Below, piece by piece: positions 62,785 to 64,000 of a DNA stretch of 64,000 bases. Positions within the stretch are counted from its first letter, which is position 1. Every line of letters begins with the position of its first letter. The DNA comes from a virus. The position numbers and the translations under genes were made by a program. The notes below the pieces were generated by a model that was not told the DNA's origin, did no database searches, and worked only from the letters and a program-made list of their open reading frames with translations. Location of the stretch: the IMG/VR virus record IMGVR_UViG_3300037297_000178, positions 97,984 to 161,983 of that record; one strand, 5' to 3'.

Positions 62785-63300
62785 ATGAGATACGTTGCGA
62801 TAAAGTGCGATGTGTGGAACACCCCACAACTGAGAGCGACGAGGGACGGGAAGAAGTTTTTCTTTCACCCGAACTACCCGTCTCACACGACCCTGACCGA
62901 AGTCGAGACACTCAAGGAGTACGACCCGAAGGAAATGTCGTTTTACGAGGCTGAGATTGAGTTTTACAAGGACTTCCCTCTCGAGCCTGAAATGGTCTTT
63001 TCGGACGGCTGGCTATCTCCGACCGGCAAGTTCTTCCCGTGTGGCCCCCTCGAGCACGAAACACTCGCCTACCCGCTGTGCCTCCAGTTTTACGCGAACG
63101 GAGGGGGCGGGAAGGAACTCGAGCAAAGAGGATGGGCGAAGGTCGGCATTTATAACGTCCTGTGGCGGGACGGTGACAACAAGGCGACCTTCGAGCAGAT
63201 TTTAGCGCTAAAGGCGCTCGCTGAGCTTGCAGACAACGACCTGTTCAAGAGGCAGGTGGCTGACGTTATTGAGGAGTGGCGAAAATGGTTCAACGAATAG
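62785..63300 (+). CDS. Hypothetical protein (171 aa)
   Basis: ATG 62785 behind CAAGGAGACATTT. Alpha/beta; SDGWLSPTGKFFPCGPLEHETLA near the centre fits a pattern of phage proteins of unknown role. Ends with TTAGCGCTAA as codons (63202-63211) in ILALKALAEL. Confidence 0.6.
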   Translation: MRYVAIKCDVWNTPQLRATRDGKKFFFHPNYPSHTTLTEVETLKEYDPKEMSFYEAEIEFYKDFPLEPEMVFSDGWLSPTGKFFPCGPLEHETLAYPLCLQFYANGGGGKELEQRGWAKVGIYNVLWRDGDNKATFEQILALKALAELADNDLFKRQVADVIEEWRKWFNE

Positions 63301-63827
63301 AAAACACCTTCCCGGACGTGGTTGACCGAACCCTCAAGGCTGAGGGGGTCGAGTACACTGAGGATGTTGCAAAGCGCGTGTCGGAGGCGATACTCGAGGG
63401 GTTCGAGGACGACGGGCACGCGCTCGAGCACATGGAGCATGCAGAGGGTATAATCACAGGCGCGTGCGCGTTCACGCCCAGGGGCTTCGGCTTCAGTGTC
63501 GACGCGCTCCGAACCGCTGTTCGTATCAGGCGCGGGGGCCTGAGGAAAGGCGACCGCGTCCGTGTGTACAGGATGGTGTTCAAAGAGCAGGATTCGGAGC
63601 GTGGAACACTTATCGCCTCAGTCACGCACAGCACGTTCAACTGGAACCACCTCGTGTACGAGTGGTGCGAGCCATTCGAGGCGATTATCACGGGTTGGGT
63701 AACTATTCGCCTTGTGGGGGACGACAACCCCACTTTCAGAGTGTGGAAGGTTCAACCGGCCCACACGGACAGGTGGCTCAAGCCGAGGCTGGTCAGGGAG
63801 GTTGACGTTGAAATCCTCAACCTCTAA
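63285..63827 (+). CDS. Hypothetical protein (180 aa)
   Basis: ATG 63285 has GAGGAG at a good distance; GTG 63276 is the alternative. A helical N-terminal half with TLKAEGVEYTEDVAKRVSEA, then basic strands (RIRRGGLRKGDRVRVYRMVF). No family recognised. Confidence 0.55.
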   Translation: MVQRIENTFPDVVDRTLKAEGVEYTEDVAKRVSEAILEGFEDDGHALEHMEHAEGIITGACAFTPRGFGFSVDALRTAVRIRRGGLRKGDRVRVYRMVFKEQDSERGTLIASVTHSTFNWNHLVYEWCEPFEAIITGWVTIRLVGDDNPTFRVWKVQPAHTDRWLKPRLVREVDVEILNL

Positions 63828-64000
63828 GGCACAGAACAATGTTCGGAAAGACCTTGACACGGCGCGGGCGGCGCAACGCGCGATACAGGACGGCCTTCGT
63901 AAGCTGACCGAAGTTATGCCCAACATCAGCCACGAGCTTGCAGCGCTTCAGCGAGACCGGATGAGGCTCGCAGTGCTCAGCACAAATCTGATGCTGTGCG
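63808..64000 (+). CDS. Hypothetical helical protein, 3' end outside window
   Basis: TTG 63808 behind CAGGGAGGTTGACG. The frame stays open to the window end: helical and basic (KDLDTARAAQRAIQDGLRK). Too incomplete to classify. Confidence 0.5.
   Translation, partial: MKSSTSKAQNNVRKDLDTARAAQRAIQDGLRKLTEVMPNISHELAALQRDRMRLAVLSTNLMLC

Noticed and set aside
1-64000. Insertion sequences, transposases, integrases or prophage attachment sites
   Set aside because: No transposase or recombinase motif and no flanking direct repeats were seen, so nothing was reported.

Overview
The window looks like the early, accessory and replication part of a large double-stranded DNA bacteriophage genome, or a phage-like plasmid. 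The evidence is dense, mostly unidirectional packing of small genes with 1 to 4 base overlaps, very few recognisable proteins, a self-encoded replicative polymerase (DnaE) and sliding clamp (DnaN), several DNA methyltransferases, tRNAs, and no ribosomal or metabolic housekeeping genes. I see no virion, terminase or lysis gene, so structural modules must lie outside. Base composition is moderately GC-rich. Promoters are near-perfect TTGACA-17-TATAAT and ribosome binding sites read AAAGGAG/GGAGG, so the host probably has a standard vegetative sigma factor and a strong anti-SD, for example a Bacillota-like bacterium. The host cannot be named from the sequence.

Layout. (1) 1-11.7 kb, plus strand: small genes with an FkbM-type methyltransferase, tRNA-Thr, tRNA-Gln, an RtcB RNA ligase, a DHH phosphoesterase, a second methyltransferase-like protein and several tiny membrane proteins. 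(2) 11.7-16.7 kb: a sigma-region-4-like regulator on a leaderless transcript, a divergent FtsK/SpoIIIE-like ATPase operon, a small P-loop ATPase and a C5 cytosine methyltransferase. (3) 16.7-28.7 kb, minus strand: a replication arm with a three-gene paralogous set (AWW motif), a zinc protein, DnaE, small proteins and DnaN, each unit having its own promoter and terminator. (4) 28.7-29.8 kb: an AT-rich, repeat-rich, gene-free region between divergent arms, the best origin candidate. (5) 29.8-41 kb, plus strand: many unknown paralogous small genes and a RelA/SpoT-type HD protein. (6) 41.6-45.9 kb: a region dominated by RNA. It holds a 192-nt tandem-motif leader, a very long structured RNA with tRNA-Tyr embedded, a tRNA-like gene with a large anticodon-loop insertion, a minimal tRNA-like fold, a pseudoknot and degenerate CRISPR-like repeats. 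(7) 45.9-59.3 kb: two more DNA methyltransferases (one with a second gene embedded in another frame), ASCH-like proteins, a 65-nt tmRNA-like tRNA domain, and a TGT/DpdA-like transglycosylase beside a YhhQ/VUT-type 7-deazaguanine transporter. (8) 59.4-60.3 kb: a second long structured RNA (about 830 nt) containing a G3.U70 tRNA-like domain without an anticodon and ending in a terminator. (9) 60.3-64 kb: genes built from two repeated modules (DnaJ-like zinc motif and a YG...WYF motif).

Themes. DnaE carries a QLALF clamp-binding motif and can pair with the phage DnaN. DNA identity appears to be altered by three methyltransferases and probably by 7-deazaguanine exchange, and I noticed no GATC site while reading. 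A 10-bp palindrome, TTAGCGCTAA, occurs at least 15 times across the window, sometimes overlapping Shine-Dalgarno sequences, which suggests a dispersed protein-binding site. The most unusual content is RNA: two giant structured RNAs and four tRNA-like elements whose anticodon arm is missing, capped by a GNRA loop or interrupted, encoded alongside an RNA ligase. All assignments come from reading motifs by eye; no database search was possible.
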